DNA of 46,486 nt from GCA-020344555 sp964548955 (GCA_964548955.1 CAZJTP010000008.1:1-46486); one strand, 5' to 3'; numbered from the stretch's first letter, positions 17,776 through 28,360 are shown. Program-made: numbers and translations. The notes: generated from the letters alone by a model not told the origin.

Positions 17776-18614
17776 TCCCCGCGGCCTTCATAGATGCTCT
17801 CTCGACTGTCGTCAGCTTCGTAAGGAAGCCGCGGGTGGGTGGCGATCCATGCACGGAGTTCGGCTATCCGTTGCGCGGCAGACATCGACGTTGGAGAGTC
17901 CCCGGAGCGCTGCCCTTGTTGGCGGAGCGCATCATCTCGACTTACTCCAACAGGAGTCGCTTGAATCTCCTCGGGAGCGGCCCAGAAGGAGCCAACAATC
18001 GTTGGCTTCGCGCGGTTCAACCATTCGATCGCCTTCGCGAGCTGCAGTTCGTGGTCGATGCGGCACTTGTCTTCAGACCGGCGCATTTCTTCATCGATCC
18101 GAACCACCGTTATTGAGCCCACGGAAAGGTCGAACTGGAAAGACACTTGACGCTTAGAAGCACGGGAGTGGGCGACAAGCTCTACTCCATCCTCCTCGTC
18201 TCCGAATACGGCGCATCGTGCACCGGGCACGGAGGCGAGAGCCATTCCGACGTCTTCGACGAAACGGCGGCAGAGGGCGGCTCCAGAAGAAGAACGCACA
18301 GCTTCGGGCAACTTATCGAGATCCTCGCGAATCTGGGTGAGGAACTCAGCATCGTGCGAAGAAAGAAACAAGTTCTTACCGACGGCCCCCAGTTCAGAAT
18401 CCTGAAGCATGTCGATACTCGACAGCGTTTCAGAAACGTAATCCGCGAAGCTCGAGTCGGAGACCATTGCACTCCGAGGCGGATGAGGCCGAACGGTACC
18501 AGGACCTTGTGTCGGTGCCGTCCCTGACAACCCGAAAACAGGGTCGAAATCTCCGTCACCGTGCAGTGAAAGACTGTCGGCGGCGTTGCATGCTATGGCC
18601 AACAAATCACCCAT
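17772..18614 (-). CDS. Hypothetical protein with antitoxin-like C-terminal tail
   Basis: A 280-residue protein with no confidently recognised domain in its first 205 residues. A mixed alpha/beta core is likely ('RRFVEDVGMALASVPGA', 'GVELVAHSRASKRQVSFQF', 'SITVVRIDEEM', 'AKAIEWLNR'). After a polar linker, residues 244-280 (MSAAQRIAELRAWIATHPRL, then PYEADDSRESIYEGRGE) strongly resemble the C-terminal, toxin-binding tail of antitoxins paired with PIN toxins. The gene overlaps the upstream TIGR04255-like gene by 8 bp and the downstream PIN gene by 4 bp. Met50 and Met244 are possible internal starts; the latter (17885) would yield a 37-residue free antitoxin. Function is inferred from context only. 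Confidence 0.6.
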   Translation of the reverse strand: MGDLLAIACNAADSLSLHGDGDFDPVFGLSGTAPTQGPGTVRPHPPRSAMVSDSSFADYVSETLSSIDMLQDSELGAVGKNLFLSSHDAEFLTQIREDLDKLPEAVRSSSGAALCRRFVEDVGMALASVPGARCAVFGDEEDGVELVAHSRASKRQVSFQFDLSVGSITVVRIDEEMRRSEDKCRIDHELQLAKAIEWLNRAKPTIVGSFWAAPEEIQATPVGVSRDDALRQQGQRSGDSPTSMSAAQRIAELRAWIATHPRLPYEADDSRESIYEGRGE

Positions 18615-19389
18615 TTTTTGGCTCCCGATATATCCACTCAGTCTTCGCCTGCTGCGAGATGAGCCTCAGGAAGAACCACTGAAGTGTGTCGTGGACTTTG
18701 TCCATACCCGCCTTGGCGTCGAGCGATTCGCCCAACCTCAGCCCGGCGGCCGTGGTCAGGCGATATCCCGGTGTCACCCCATCTGGAAGCTTGGCGGCCG
18801 CTTGATCGACCGCGAATCGAACATCGATGTCGTCCGCCTCACTCCAGGCTGCCTCCAGTTTTCGCACCTGCTGAGCTTCGGCCATCGCTGGCAACTGCGA
18901 TTCTTCGGAGAAATAGGTCTTCAGAAACCCGGCGGGATCGGATGAGGCGACGAAGTTCACGTAAGACATATTCACAACGGCAATCCCGGGATACTCGTCG
19001 CCACACGCCTTTCGGAATGCTTCGACCGCCTTCCACAGAGCGTCGCCAAGGGCCGGGTACCGTGGGTACTTTGCCTGCTCTAATGCGGGTTGCTTCACCC
19101 ACCGCGCCACAATCACTTGAGGTTGCACGCTTACCGACAGCCCGGAAGTGTGCCCTGTGTACACTGCACCGGGTAGATATGCTGGGCCGAACTCGGTTTG
19201 CATTCCTCCGGACCCTGGGGCGATCTCAAATTGTGCAGATTCTGTTAGCGCCGGAAACGAGGGCTTGAGCTCCGCATGAATGGAGTTGACGAGCGAGTAG
19301 CTCAAAGCCTTCGGACCGTCAAAGCTCGCGCGGACGGCCGCTTCGATGAGCGGCAGGTTGCCAAAATCCAGCCTCAGCTTCGTTGTCAT
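18607..19389 (-). CDS. TIGR04255-like protein
   Basis: A 260-residue protein of unknown function that resembles TIGR04255: an N-terminal 'PLIEAAVRASFDGP' segment, a central beta-rich part ('LSVSVQPQVIVARWVKQP'), 'VVNMSYVNFV', and the characteristic C-terminal 'DKVHDTLQWFFLRLISQQAKTEW' spread over residues 226-250. These proteins occur in accessory, often defence-associated, loci and usually have a small hypothetical partner. It is the first gene of the cassette. Its ATG at 19387-19389 has AGGAAA about 8 bases upstream. Its last 8 bases overlap the next gene, a sign of translational coupling. It begins 75 bp after the ispG stop. Confidence 0.65.
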   Translation of the reverse strand: MTTKLRLDFGNLPLIEAAVRASFDGPKALSYSLVNSIHAELKPSFPALTESAQFEIAPGSGGMQTEFGPAYLPGAVYTGHTSGLSVSVQPQVIVARWVKQPALEQAKYPRYPALGDALWKAVEAFRKACGDEYPGIAVVNMSYVNFVASSDPAGFLKTYFSEESQLPAMAEAQQVRKLEAAWSEADDIDVRFAVDQAAAKLPDGVTPGYRLTTAAGLRLGESLDAKAGMDKVHDTLQWFFLRLISQQAKTEWIYREPKNG

Positions 19390-19463
19390 GCAATGCGTTT
19401 CCTGAAACCTGTTCGTTGTGCCGCCCCTCCAGTCTATCCTACGCTGCCCGGCGTTGACAAGGT

Positions 19464-20672
19464 CTATTCGTCCGGGATGGCCCTCTGCGGTGCATTGCCA
19501 CCCTCCCCCGCCGGGGGCTCAGCCGCCGCAATTATCACACGCCGGTGGGAGAGCGTAACCTCCCCGCGTTGCACGCGGTCGGCGAGCGCTACGGTTTCTT
19601 CGTACAGGGCGTCGAGCATTTCGGCTTCGGTCACGGTGCGTTTCTGCTCGCCTTGTACATAGATGATCCCCCGGCCTTTGCCCGCAAACACGGCGACGTC
19701 GGCCCCTTCCGCCTCGCCGGGACCGTTGACCACGCAGCCCATCACGGCCACCTTCACGGGCGTTTTAATGCTCGAAAGCTTTTGACGCACGTCGTCGACC
19801 AACTTAATCAGGTCGATCTCGATCCGGCCGCACGTCGGACACGCGATCAGCTCCGGCGTGGTACGGTCTTGCAAGCCCAGCGAGCAGAGCAGCTCCCTCG
19901 CATCCTCGACTTCGTGGATGGGATCGGCTGCGTATGAGATGCGGATCGTATCGCCGATGCCCATCGCGAGCAGTGAGCCAATAGCCGCCACGGAGCGGAT
20001 CCGCCCTGTCTCCGGCGGGCCGGCGTGGCTGACGCCCAGATGCAGCGGTAGGTCAAACCACTCGCTGACGGCGTGGTAGGCATCGATGACCATCCCCGCG
20101 TTGGTGCTCTTAGCGCTCAACACTACGTCGTGGAAGTTGTTCTCGTTGAAGATGTGCATGTAGCCCTCGAGCGTTTCAACCATCAGGCGGATCATCTCGG
20201 ATCGATAGTCGGCGGCGAGACGCTGCCGCTGCGTTGCGCGTAGCTTTCGATTCCGCCGCTCGACGACGCTGCCTTCGTTGACGCCGACGCGGATTGGAAT
20301 GCCGCGCTCGCGACAGGCTGCGATGACGCGATTGACCTTCTTCCGATCCTTGATGTTACCGGGATTGAGGCGGATCTTGTGCGCGCCCGCCTCGACGGCC
20401 TCGAGCGCCCGCTCATAGTGGAAGTGAACGTCGGCCACGATCGGAACCGGCGATTGATTCAAGACGGCGGGCAACGCCTCGGTATCCCGTTTGTCCGGAA
20501 CGGCGACACGGACAATGTCGCAGCCGGCCTCGGCGAGACGCCGGATTTGCCGCACGGTGGCGTCAACGTCGTGCGTGTGGGTGCTGGTCATCGACTGGAT
20601 CACGACCGGGGCTTCACCGCCGATGGCGACGCCGCCGACGAGCACCTGCCGGGTTTTTCGACGCGGAATCAT
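19464..20672 (-). CDS. ispG: 4-hydroxy-3-methylbut-2-en-1-yl diphosphate synthase
   Basis: Iron-sulfur enzyme (GcpE) of the MEP isoprenoid pathway that converts MEcPP to HMBPP. The 402-residue protein has the TIM-barrel N-terminus ('VQSMTSTHTHDVDATVRQI', 'IVADVHFHYERAL', 'KIRLNPGNI') and the [4Fe-4S] ligands of the C-terminal domain: Cys278 and Cys281 in 'IACPTCGR', Cys313 and Glu320 in 'MGCVVNGPGE'. I chose the ATG at 20670-20672 because it matches the family start. A longer frame to 20765 only translates the GTGCGAGAA hairpin repeat. The 3' end is duplicated at 16985-17117. The tail after residue 375 is Pro/Gly-rich and not conserved in the fragment. Confidence 0.95.
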   Translation of the reverse strand: MIPRRKTRQVLVGGVAIGGEAPVVIQSMTSTHTHDVDATVRQIRRLAEAGCDIVRVAVPDKRDTEALPAVLNQSPVPIVADVHFHYERALEAVEAGAHKIRLNPGNIKDRKKVNRVIAACRERGIPIRVGVNEGSVVERRNRKLRATQRQRLAADYRSEMIRLMVETLEGYMHIFNENNFHDVVLSAKSTNAGMVIDAYHAVSEWFDLPLHLGVSHAGPPETGRIRSVAAIGSLLAMGIGDTIRISYAADPIHEVEDARELLCSLGLQDRTTPELIACPTCGRIEIDLIKLVDDVRQKLSSIKTPVKVAVMGCVVNGPGEAEGADVAVFAGKGRGIIYVQGEQKRTVTEAEMLDALYEETVALADRVQRGEVTLSHRRVIIAAAEPPAGEGGNAPQRAIPDE

Positions 20673-20741
20673 CAGTAATTGCCAATGTGGTTTCGCTGGT
20701 CCCGGAGTCCTCGCTGAGACGAGAATCCTCTCTCGACCCAT

Positions 20742-20767
20742 TCGTGCGAGAAAGGATTCTCGCACGA
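20742..20767. repeat. GTGCGAGAA hairpin repeat, copy 2
   Basis: TCGTGCGAGAA (20742-20752) and TTCTCGCACGA (20757-20767) are perfect 11-bp arms around AGGA. On the minus strand the similarity to copy 3 continues for about 35 more bases, so the repeat unit is longer than the hairpin. It lies in the 333-bp spacer between ispG and the divergent lipoprotein gene; no gene is seen in that spacer. Confidence 0.8.
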
Positions 20768-21005
20768 GCGTAACTCACCCGCCGAGCCTGATAACGCCGA
20801 CATTGTAGAAACCACCGGTGATGCCCGTCAAACTGACCGATTCTGGCTTGACGGCTTGTCCGACCGGTGTTCTGCTACTGTCAACGTAGTTGTCTACATT
20901 CGGCGTAACGTGTCGGATCGACGCCGGCAATACGATAGAACGACACGGCAGTGGGTTTCGACGAACGTCTCAACGGGAAAACGCTTTCGCAACGGAGGTC
21001 TTTCG

Positions 21006-22040
21006 ATGCAAATTCGCAATCATGCAATGGCTTTGGTGAGCGGCTTGTTGTGCGTCTCGGTGCTCACCGGTTGTGCGACCGAGCGGGCCCATGTCAGTTT
21101 CAGCTATATGGTCGACGCGGAACGAGGTCTGCCGCCGGGCATGAAGACGATCGCAATCACGCCGGCGAACGTGGGTCCCACCACCGAACCGAAATGGTCA
21201 GACATGTGCGTGACAATCATGCAGACGTTGGTGAATGAGTCGCGGCGCTTGGGGACCGACGTCACCGTCTCAGATCGTCGTGACACACAGGTGACGTTTG
21301 ACGAGGCCGATCTCGCCGCAGCCGGTATGTCCACCGCGTCGGGCGGCAGCGGCGGCAAGCTGCTGGCAGCGGACGGCGTGATCCTCAGCAACATCAACGT
21401 CAAGGTCGAGAAGCACATCGGCAAACAGCGGACGCTCGCCGGTCTGAGCCTGTCCGGCTGGGGCGGTCACGGTTGGGGTGGCGGAGGCACCGACGTACGG
21501 ACCGAAGAGGTCGACACGGTGTCACGCACCATGACCGTTCAGTCCGAGTTCAAGCTGATTGATACCGCCGACAATCGTGTGTGGGAACACTACAGCCCGA
21601 ACACCTACACCGGTACGGACAAGACCAAGGCGAGCCCAATCTTCGGCTCAAGCCGGACCGAAGCGGAACTGACACCGCAGGACACGATCATCGCCACGCT
21701 TATCGAACGGGCTGCCCGTGAATTCATCAGCCGCCTGATGCCCTGCCGGATTGACGTGGACGCGGTTGTCGTGTCCAGCAATAACAAGCACTGCGTGCAG
21801 GGCGTGAAGATGCTTCGCGGCGAAATGTACGACGAAGCGGTCTCGATGTTCAAAACCGCTTGGGTGGCTAACAGCGACGATCACCGGGCCGCATACGGCG
21901 CGGGTGTCGCCTGCGAGGCGTCGGGCCGTTACGACGAAGCCCTGCGTTTCTACAAAAGGGCCTGCGCGGGTGCGGACAGCGCGAGATATCGCGAGGCGCG
22001 TGATCGTATGAAAGCCTATGGACACCGGGCCCGGCCGTGA
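21006..22040 (+). CDS. Lipoprotein with C-terminal TPR-like repeat
   Basis: Exported lipoprotein of 344 residues, start ATG 21006 with GGAGG 7 bases upstream. The lipobox 'VLTGC' puts the lipid-modified Cys at residue 23. The middle part contains a Gly-rich loop (GWGGHGWGGGG, about residue 160) in a segment of the kind seen in curli-assembly CsgG-like or GNA1162-like periplasmic proteins ('IAITPANVG', 'VSDRRDTQVTF', 'GVILSNINVKVEK'). The C-terminal 80 residues form a TPR pair ('LRGEMYDEAVSMFKTAW', 'ACEASGRYDEALRFYKRA'). I do not recognise a named family. It is the first of three consecutive exported proteins on the plus strand. Confidence 0.8.
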   Translation: MQIRNHAMALVSGLLCVSVLTGCATERAHVSFSYMVDAERGLPPGMKTIAITPANVGPTTEPKWSDMCVTIMQTLVNESRRLGTDVTVSDRRDTQVTFDEADLAAAGMSTASGGSGGKLLAADGVILSNINVKVEKHIGKQRTLAGLSLSGWGGHGWGGGGTDVRTEEVDTVSRTMTVQSEFKLIDTADNRVWEHYSPNTYTGTDKTKASPIFGSSRTEAELTPQDTIIATLIERAAREFISRLMPCRIDVDAVVVSSNNKHCVQGVKMLRGEMYDEAVSMFKTAWVANSDDHRAAYGAGVACEASGRYDEALRFYKRACAGADSARYREARDRMKAYGHRARP

Positions 22041-22060
22041 CCCCGTGGCCTGTCGGACCG

Positions 22061-22215
22061 GCTAGTGCCCTGTGACACGCCAATTGACGGATGTGGTTGG
22101 GTCGTGTGGTATGGATCCGCTTTGACGGACCCGTGCGGTACACTCTCAAAACGCGGGCAAAAAAGCCGTTACCCATGACGCCGAACCCTCAATTGGCGAG
22201 TAATGGAGCACTAGC
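22061..22215. mobile_element. MITE-like element with 27-bp terminal inverted repeats
   Basis: Left end: GCTAGTGC (22061-22068), 9 bases, CGCCAATTGA (22078-22087). Right end is the exact inverse: TCAATTGGCG (22189-22198), 9 bases, GCACTAGC (22208-22215). Both matching blocks are perfect and their 9-base spacers have the same length but differ. The TA at 22063-22064 and 22212-22213 could be the target duplication of a Tc1/mariner-IS630-type transposase. The interior (about 100 bp) has no coding sequence. No matching transposase is seen in this window. Confidence 0.65.
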
Positions 22216-22370
22216 GCGGAATTATCGGCTCGCCGTATACCGCTGGGCAAGGAACCGTTAACCTTGTCGATGTTGTCGTGTCCTACGGGTTGTGGGGCTT
22301 GAGCTTCGCAAGTTCGAGTCCGGGGGAACCCGGCGCAGGCCGGGCACTAACTGGATCAGGAGATGCTTTG

Positions 22371-23690
22371 ATGATCAACAGAAATCGTGCACTGGTTGTG
22401 CTGGCCGCGGTTTTTGGACTGGGTGCAGCGGTACCGGGGTGGGCGCAAGATGCGACGACGGACGCCCAGAACAAGCTACTCGCGCGGCGGGCGGCTGAGG
22501 CGGATTGCTATCGAAAGTTGGCCGAGACGGTCTACGGCGTCCGAATCACATCCGATACGTACGTACGCGATTTCGTGATGGAAAGCGACGAGATTCGTGC
22601 CAGCCTGGATACGTTCGTGAGGGGCATCCGGTTGGGTCAGCCGCGGTACTATGACGACGGCGTGTGCGAGGTCGACGCGGAGGTCACCGTCGCCAAGTTG
22701 GTTACTACGATCAAGGAACTCCATCGCACACACTACCACGGCAACAAGATCACGACGACCGACATCGAGAACATCAAGCAAACCGTCAAAACGGATGTGT
22801 TCCGCGTGACAGGTTCCGGGGTTCCGCGGCCCGAGCTGCCACCCGATCTGCCCGAAGGCACATTGGACGTCATCACGCCGCTACCGCTTGGTTACATGCC
22901 GAGGATATCGGTGCCCCCGATATGGAAGGCGGTGGGACCTCAAAGCAGATTGATAGCGGAGCGGGCGGCTGAGCTTGACGCCATGCGCAAGCTGCTCGAG
23001 CACATCAAGGGTGTGCGGCTAACATCGGATACACTGGTGAGGGATTTCATCACCGAGTCGGATGAAATCAGCGCCCAGGCCAACGGCATCGTGATTGGGG
23101 CGACCGTCAGAAAGAGGTATCTGCACCATGACGAACTAATCGCCGAGGTTACAATGGAGGTGCCCGTCGAGAAAGTGATCACCAAGATCACAGAGCTGCA
23201 CCGCACGCATTACCACGGCAACAAGGTGACCCGGACCGACATCACCAACATCAAGAAAACGATCAAGCGCGAGATGATTCAGGCCACTGGATCGGGCGTT
23301 CCGGGGCGATTCCTCGGCAATGCGAGAAGCGCGGGCGTCGAGACACCCGCCTGGTTCGGCAAGCGGATCAGGGCGACCGGTCAGGGCACCGATGCCGAAA
23401 TCCACACCGCTCAGGGTAAACTTCGGGCGGCCCGGGCGGCTGAGCTGGACGCCATGCGCAAGCTGGCTGAGCAGGTCTACGGCCTGACGATCAGCTCGAA
23501 CACGACAGTCCGCGACTTCGTGACCGAGCACGACGAAATCAGCACCCAGGTCGAGGCCGTTTTGGCCAACGCCGTCGGTCAGGAGCCGGTTTTTGAGGAT
23601 GAAGTGGCCACCGTAACGGTGTCGTTACCGGCGGCCGAGGTCTGGTCCGTCATCCACCAGCACACATTGATCATCAAGCGGCGCGGGTAA
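22371..23690 (+). CDS. Exported protein with three LPP20-like repeats
   Basis: A 439-residue protein, ATG 22371 with AGGAG upstream, and a signal peptide ending 'AVPGWAQ'. Residues 35-439 contain three copies of one module, seen from 'ARRAAEADCYRKLAETVYGV', 'ERAAELDAMRKLLEHIKGV' and 'ARAAELDAMRKLAEQVYGL'. Each copy is followed by 'TSDTxVRDFxxESDEI'. The first two copies also contain 'TKITELHRTHYHGNKVTRTD'-type segments and end in 'TGSGVP'. The module resembles the LPP20 lipoprotein family, whose function is unknown to me. It probably acts in the periplasm or on the surface, together with its exported neighbours. Confidence 0.75.
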   Translation: MINRNRALVVLAAVFGLGAAVPGWAQDATTDAQNKLLARRAAEADCYRKLAETVYGVRITSDTYVRDFVMESDEIRASLDTFVRGIRLGQPRYYDDGVCEVDAEVTVAKLVTTIKELHRTHYHGNKITTTDIENIKQTVKTDVFRVTGSGVPRPELPPDLPEGTLDVITPLPLGYMPRISVPPIWKAVGPQSRLIAERAAELDAMRKLLEHIKGVRLTSDTLVRDFITESDEISAQANGIVIGATVRKRYLHHDELIAEVTMEVPVEKVITKITELHRTHYHGNKVTRTDITNIKKTIKREMIQATGSGVPGRFLGNARSAGVETPAWFGKRIRATGQGTDAEIHTAQGKLRAARAAELDAMRKLAEQVYGLTISSNTTVRDFVTEHDEISTQVEAVLANAVGQEPVFEDEVATVTVSLPAAEVWSVIHQHTLIIKRRG

Positions 23691-23746
23691 TGCGATTGGA
23701 TATTCTACGGATTTGTCGCCTTTGACAATTCAAAAGGATGCAAACA

Positions 23747-23983
23747 ATGCGACGATGTTTTCGGTCTAGCGTAGCGGTGATGACGGCGGCTTGTCTTTTC
23801 GGCGCGTCTGTCGGATGTGCGAGGTCTTCTCACACATCCGTTCGGACCTATGAATACAGCGACCAACCTCAGCGGGAGCGCGCCGCGGACGACGAGTTGG
23901 GTTCCGAGTATCAGATGCAGTCGCCCGGTGAGATGGTGTCACCGGGTGAAATGGTGTCGCCGGGCGAGGTCGTCGAGGATTGA
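23747..23983 (+). CDS. Small lipoprotein with C-terminal SPGEMV repeats
   Basis: A 78-residue exported lipoprotein. The ATG at 23747 has AAAGGA 8 bases upstream; an ATG at 23738 is less well placed. The lipobox 'FGASVGC' marks Cys24 as the acylation site. The mature part is polar and acidic and ends in three copies of 'SPGE(M/V)V'. No family is recognised. It follows the LPP20-like gene by 56 bp on the same strand. Confidence 0.7.
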   Translation: MRRCFRSSVAVMTAACLFGASVGCARSSHTSVRTYEYSDQPQRERAADDELGSEYQMQSPGEMVSPGEMVSPGEVVED

Positions 23984-24132
23984 GACTGATCACATGGTAC
24001 GGTGAGTTGATGCTCATCGCCCCTTGAATAGTCGTTCAGGTACGGCGGCCGGAGGAGCAGCGGGGCTGCTCTGGCGTGCGCCGGCCCGAGCGTGGGTGTA
24101 TCAGCGTCGCTGGCCTCAACGGGCTTGTGGCG

Positions 24133-26193
<2,061 letters not shown>

Positions 26194-26388
26194 GAGCGGC
26201 TCCTTTCCAAACGGACAGAAGTAAGCAGGCGTCTACGGCTCCGGCCAACCTGCGGCAGCGGTGTCATTGTCCTGCAGAGGCACTGCGACCGGAGGCCGGT
26301 GTTCACTCTACAGCGCAGACGCATCGTAAAGGCGGTACCGACAGGAGGTCAAGGACGGTGCAGACGGCACCGACAACATGGTCTCAGT

Positions 26389-26982
26389 CTACGGTTCACC
26401 GACGAAGAAGTGAGCCATGATCAGAGTGTCGCCGTACGTACCGTCGCCACGTAGCACGTCGCCTTTCAACCTGCCCTCTCCGACAAAACCGAGCGACTCA
26501 TAAAGCCTGATGGCCCGGCTGTTATCGCCGAAGACCTTAAGGTAGAGCTTACGCAACCCGGCCTGCCTGGCCCACTCGACGAGACAGCCCATCAATCTCC
26601 GACCCAGGCCGGCACCCCAGAACTCCTTAAGTACGACCAGCCCGCACTCGGCGTGGTGAACGTAGCGCCTCTGCTCGGGCGAAGCTCCGCCCGCGACCGC
26701 GACGATGCGCCCCTCGACCACGGCCGTCATAGAGATCGAGCATGGCTTGGCGTTGTGCTCGCGAATGAACTCTCGCTCCTGGTCGATTGTCTTGTCGAAC
26801 TCGCCGGGCAGATAGTTCAGAAAATCGCTCTCCAGATGAGTCTTGGGCAGAAACTCACAAAGCTCCTCTGCGTCGTCCTCGGTCATCTCGCGAATCAGAC
26901 ATTCCCGGCCGTCCTTGAGCGTGAACTTCAACGGCAAATGTGGCGCGAGAGACGCATTATTGGCAATGGAGCCTGTCTTCAT
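26389..26982 (-). CDS. GNAT-family N-acetyltransferase
   Basis: A 197-residue acetyl-CoA-dependent transferase; ATG 26980-26982. The GNAT core is clear: 'LIREMTEDDAEEL' (first strand and helix), 'HAECGLVVLKEFWGAGLGRRLM' with the acetyl-CoA loop 'GAGLGRR', 'LRKLYLKVFGDNSRAIRLYESLGF' and the final strand 'YGDTLIMAHFF'. Acceptor specificity cannot be read from the sequence; RimJ/RimL-like or small-molecule acetylation are both possible. Divergent from the pilT-like gene, 100 bp apart. Confidence 0.85.
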   Translation of the reverse strand: MKTGSIANNASLAPHLPLKFTLKDGRECLIREMTEDDAEELCEFLPKTHLESDFLNYLPGEFDKTIDQEREFIREHNAKPCSISMTAVVEGRIVAVAGGASPEQRRYVHHAECGLVVLKEFWGAGLGRRLMGCLVEWARQAGLRKLYLKVFGDNSRAIRLYESLGFVGEGRLKGDVLRGDGTYGDTLIMAHFFVGEP

Positions 26983-27064
26983 GAGCCTTAGGCTATCCGA
27001 AAAACCCGAACGTCTCAAAAACGCAGATACGCGAATCTCGTGCGACTCAGAGAGCACCTTCGCA

Positions 27065-27070
27065 TATAAT
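27065..27070 (+). promoter_or_regulatory. Perfect -10 box just before the pilT-like gene
   Basis: A perfect TATAAT lies 6 bases upstream of an in-frame GTG (27077) and 12 bases upstream of the ATG (27083). No good -35 is seen at 16-18 bases. If used, the transcript would start at or near the GTG, giving a leaderless or nearly leaderless mRNA. Confidence 0.4.
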
Positions 27071-27082
27071 GAACGTGTGAGC

Positions 27083-28177
27083 ATGACAGACGAGAACCAG
27101 ACCCACACGCTGGGCGACATGATGGCTCTGCTGCACGCGGCGGCTGACCGGGAGGCGTCGGATGTACACCTGGTGGTGGGTCATCCGGTGACGTACCGCG
27201 TTCACGGTCGGTTGGAGCCGGTCGGCGAGACGATCGCGCCGGGCGAGCTTCGGCACATGATCGACTCGATCATCCCCGAGCGTATCCAGGGGCGTCTCGA
27301 TGAGGGCAAGAACTTCGACTTCTCCGTCTCGGTGGAGCATAAGGGCGAGCCCTGCCGGTTCAGGGCGAACGTGTATCTCGCGCAGAGTCAGTGGTGCGCT
27401 TGTCTGCGGCATGTGCCCAACGAGATTCCGTCCTTCGAGTGGATGGGTTTCCCCAAGGCCCTCGCCCAGCGGCTGATCTCTCACACCAACGGCCTGATCA
27501 TTATCACAGGCGTGACCGGGTCCGGGAAATCAACAACCCTGGCCGCCCTGATCAATCTGCTCAACGAGGAGGGCGGCTATCGGATTATCACGGTCGAGGA
27601 GCCGATCGAATACGTCCACAACCGCGTCAGTTCGACCGTGGTTACCCAGCGCGAGGTCGGGCGGGACGTCGATTCCTTCTACGATGGCCTCAAGTACGGC
27701 CTGCGGCAGGACCCGGATGCCTTGCTGATCGGCGAGATTCGCGATCGTGACACGGCACAGATGGCGCTAAGCGCCGCGGAGACCGGGCATCTTATTCTCA
27801 CGACGTTGCACACCAAGGACGCGAAGGGCGCCGTGACCCGTTTTGTCGATCTGTTCCCACATGAAGCCCAGGACGATGTGCGAACGCAGTTCTCGTTGAG
27901 CCTTCGCTCCGTGGTAAGTCAACACCTCCTGCCGCCGGCGAGCGGGTCGGGCAAGCGCGTCCTTGCCATCGAGGTACTGCACGTAAACAACCCGGTGCGC
28001 GTCGGCATCAAGTTCGGTAAGATCGATTCCATCGATTCCGCGATCCAGACAGGCAAGCGTGACGGAATGATGACATTAGATGAGGATCTTCAGCGCCTGG
28101 TCACTGCCGGTAAGATCAGCCCGGAAACCGCCCGACGCTTCTCCAAAGATCCCGATGGGATCGTCGCCACAAGGTAG
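27083..28177 (+). CDS. pilT: PilT-like twitching motility / type II secretion ATPase
   Basis: Hexameric ATPase that powers retraction of type IV pili. The 364-residue protein has the N-terminal PAS-like domain ('ASDVHLVVGHPVTYRVHGRL'), Walker A 'GVTGSGKST' (143-151), the Asp box 'ITVEEPIEY', Walker B 'DALLIGEIRD' (about 212-221) and the His box 'GHLILTTLHT' (235-244). The C-terminal 'AIQTGKRDGMMTLDEDL' segment matches PilT/PilU proteins. No pilus genes adjoin it; it may be a PilU-like paralogue or act with distant genes. An in-frame GTG at 27077 is an alternative start. The next 50 bp downstream have no clear terminator. Confidence 0.9.
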   Translation: MTDENQTHTLGDMMALLHAAADREASDVHLVVGHPVTYRVHGRLEPVGETIAPGELRHMIDSIIPERIQGRLDEGKNFDFSVSVEHKGEPCRFRANVYLAQSQWCACLRHVPNEIPSFEWMGFPKALAQRLISHTNGLIIITGVTGSGKSTTLAALINLLNEEGGYRIITVEEPIEYVHNRVSSTVVTQREVGRDVDSFYDGLKYGLRQDPDALLIGEIRDRDTAQMALSAAETGHLILTTLHTKDAKGAVTRFVDLFPHEAQDDVRTQFSLSLRSVVSQHLLPPASGSGKRVLAIEVLHVNNPVRVGIKFGKIDSIDSAIQTGKRDGMMTLDEDLQRLVTAGKISPETARRFSKDPDGIVATR

Positions 28178-28226
28178 GACGGCTTTCGCGGCCACAAAGC
28201 TGAAATAGTGTGTGCCGTGACTCCGC

Positions 28227-28360
28227 GTCCATTTCTACAAGACCTTCCCGGCGGCTTACGATCCCAAGCTACGCGAGAGCAGCGACATTTACTACACCCC
28301 CGAGCCCGTGGTCTCCTACATCGTCCGTTCGGTCGACCATATCTTGAAGACACGGTTGGC
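28227..28360 (+). pseudogene. Fragment of a type ISP restriction-modification enzyme
   Basis: The plus frame from 28227 reads 'VHFYKTFPAAYDPKLRESSD', then 'IYYTPEPVVSYIVRSVDHIL' and 'KTRLAGW'. The 'YYTPEPVVSYIVRSVDHLLK' block is typical of large single-chain type ISP enzymes at the start of their adenine methyltransferase domain. Only about 44 codons are left: no start, no NPPY motif and no helicase part. The frame then enters a strong palindrome. This is a relic. The same class of gene seems to begin again at 46406. Confidence 0.7.

Noticed and set aside
19464..20765. Extension of ispG to 20765.
   Set aside because: The extra 31 codons translate the hairpin repeat at 20742-20767 and are not IspG-like.
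22290..22330. A tRNA-like GTTCGAGTCC (T-loop) sequence.
   Set aside because: The flanking bases do not form the T-stem and no acceptor or anticodon stems can be drawn.
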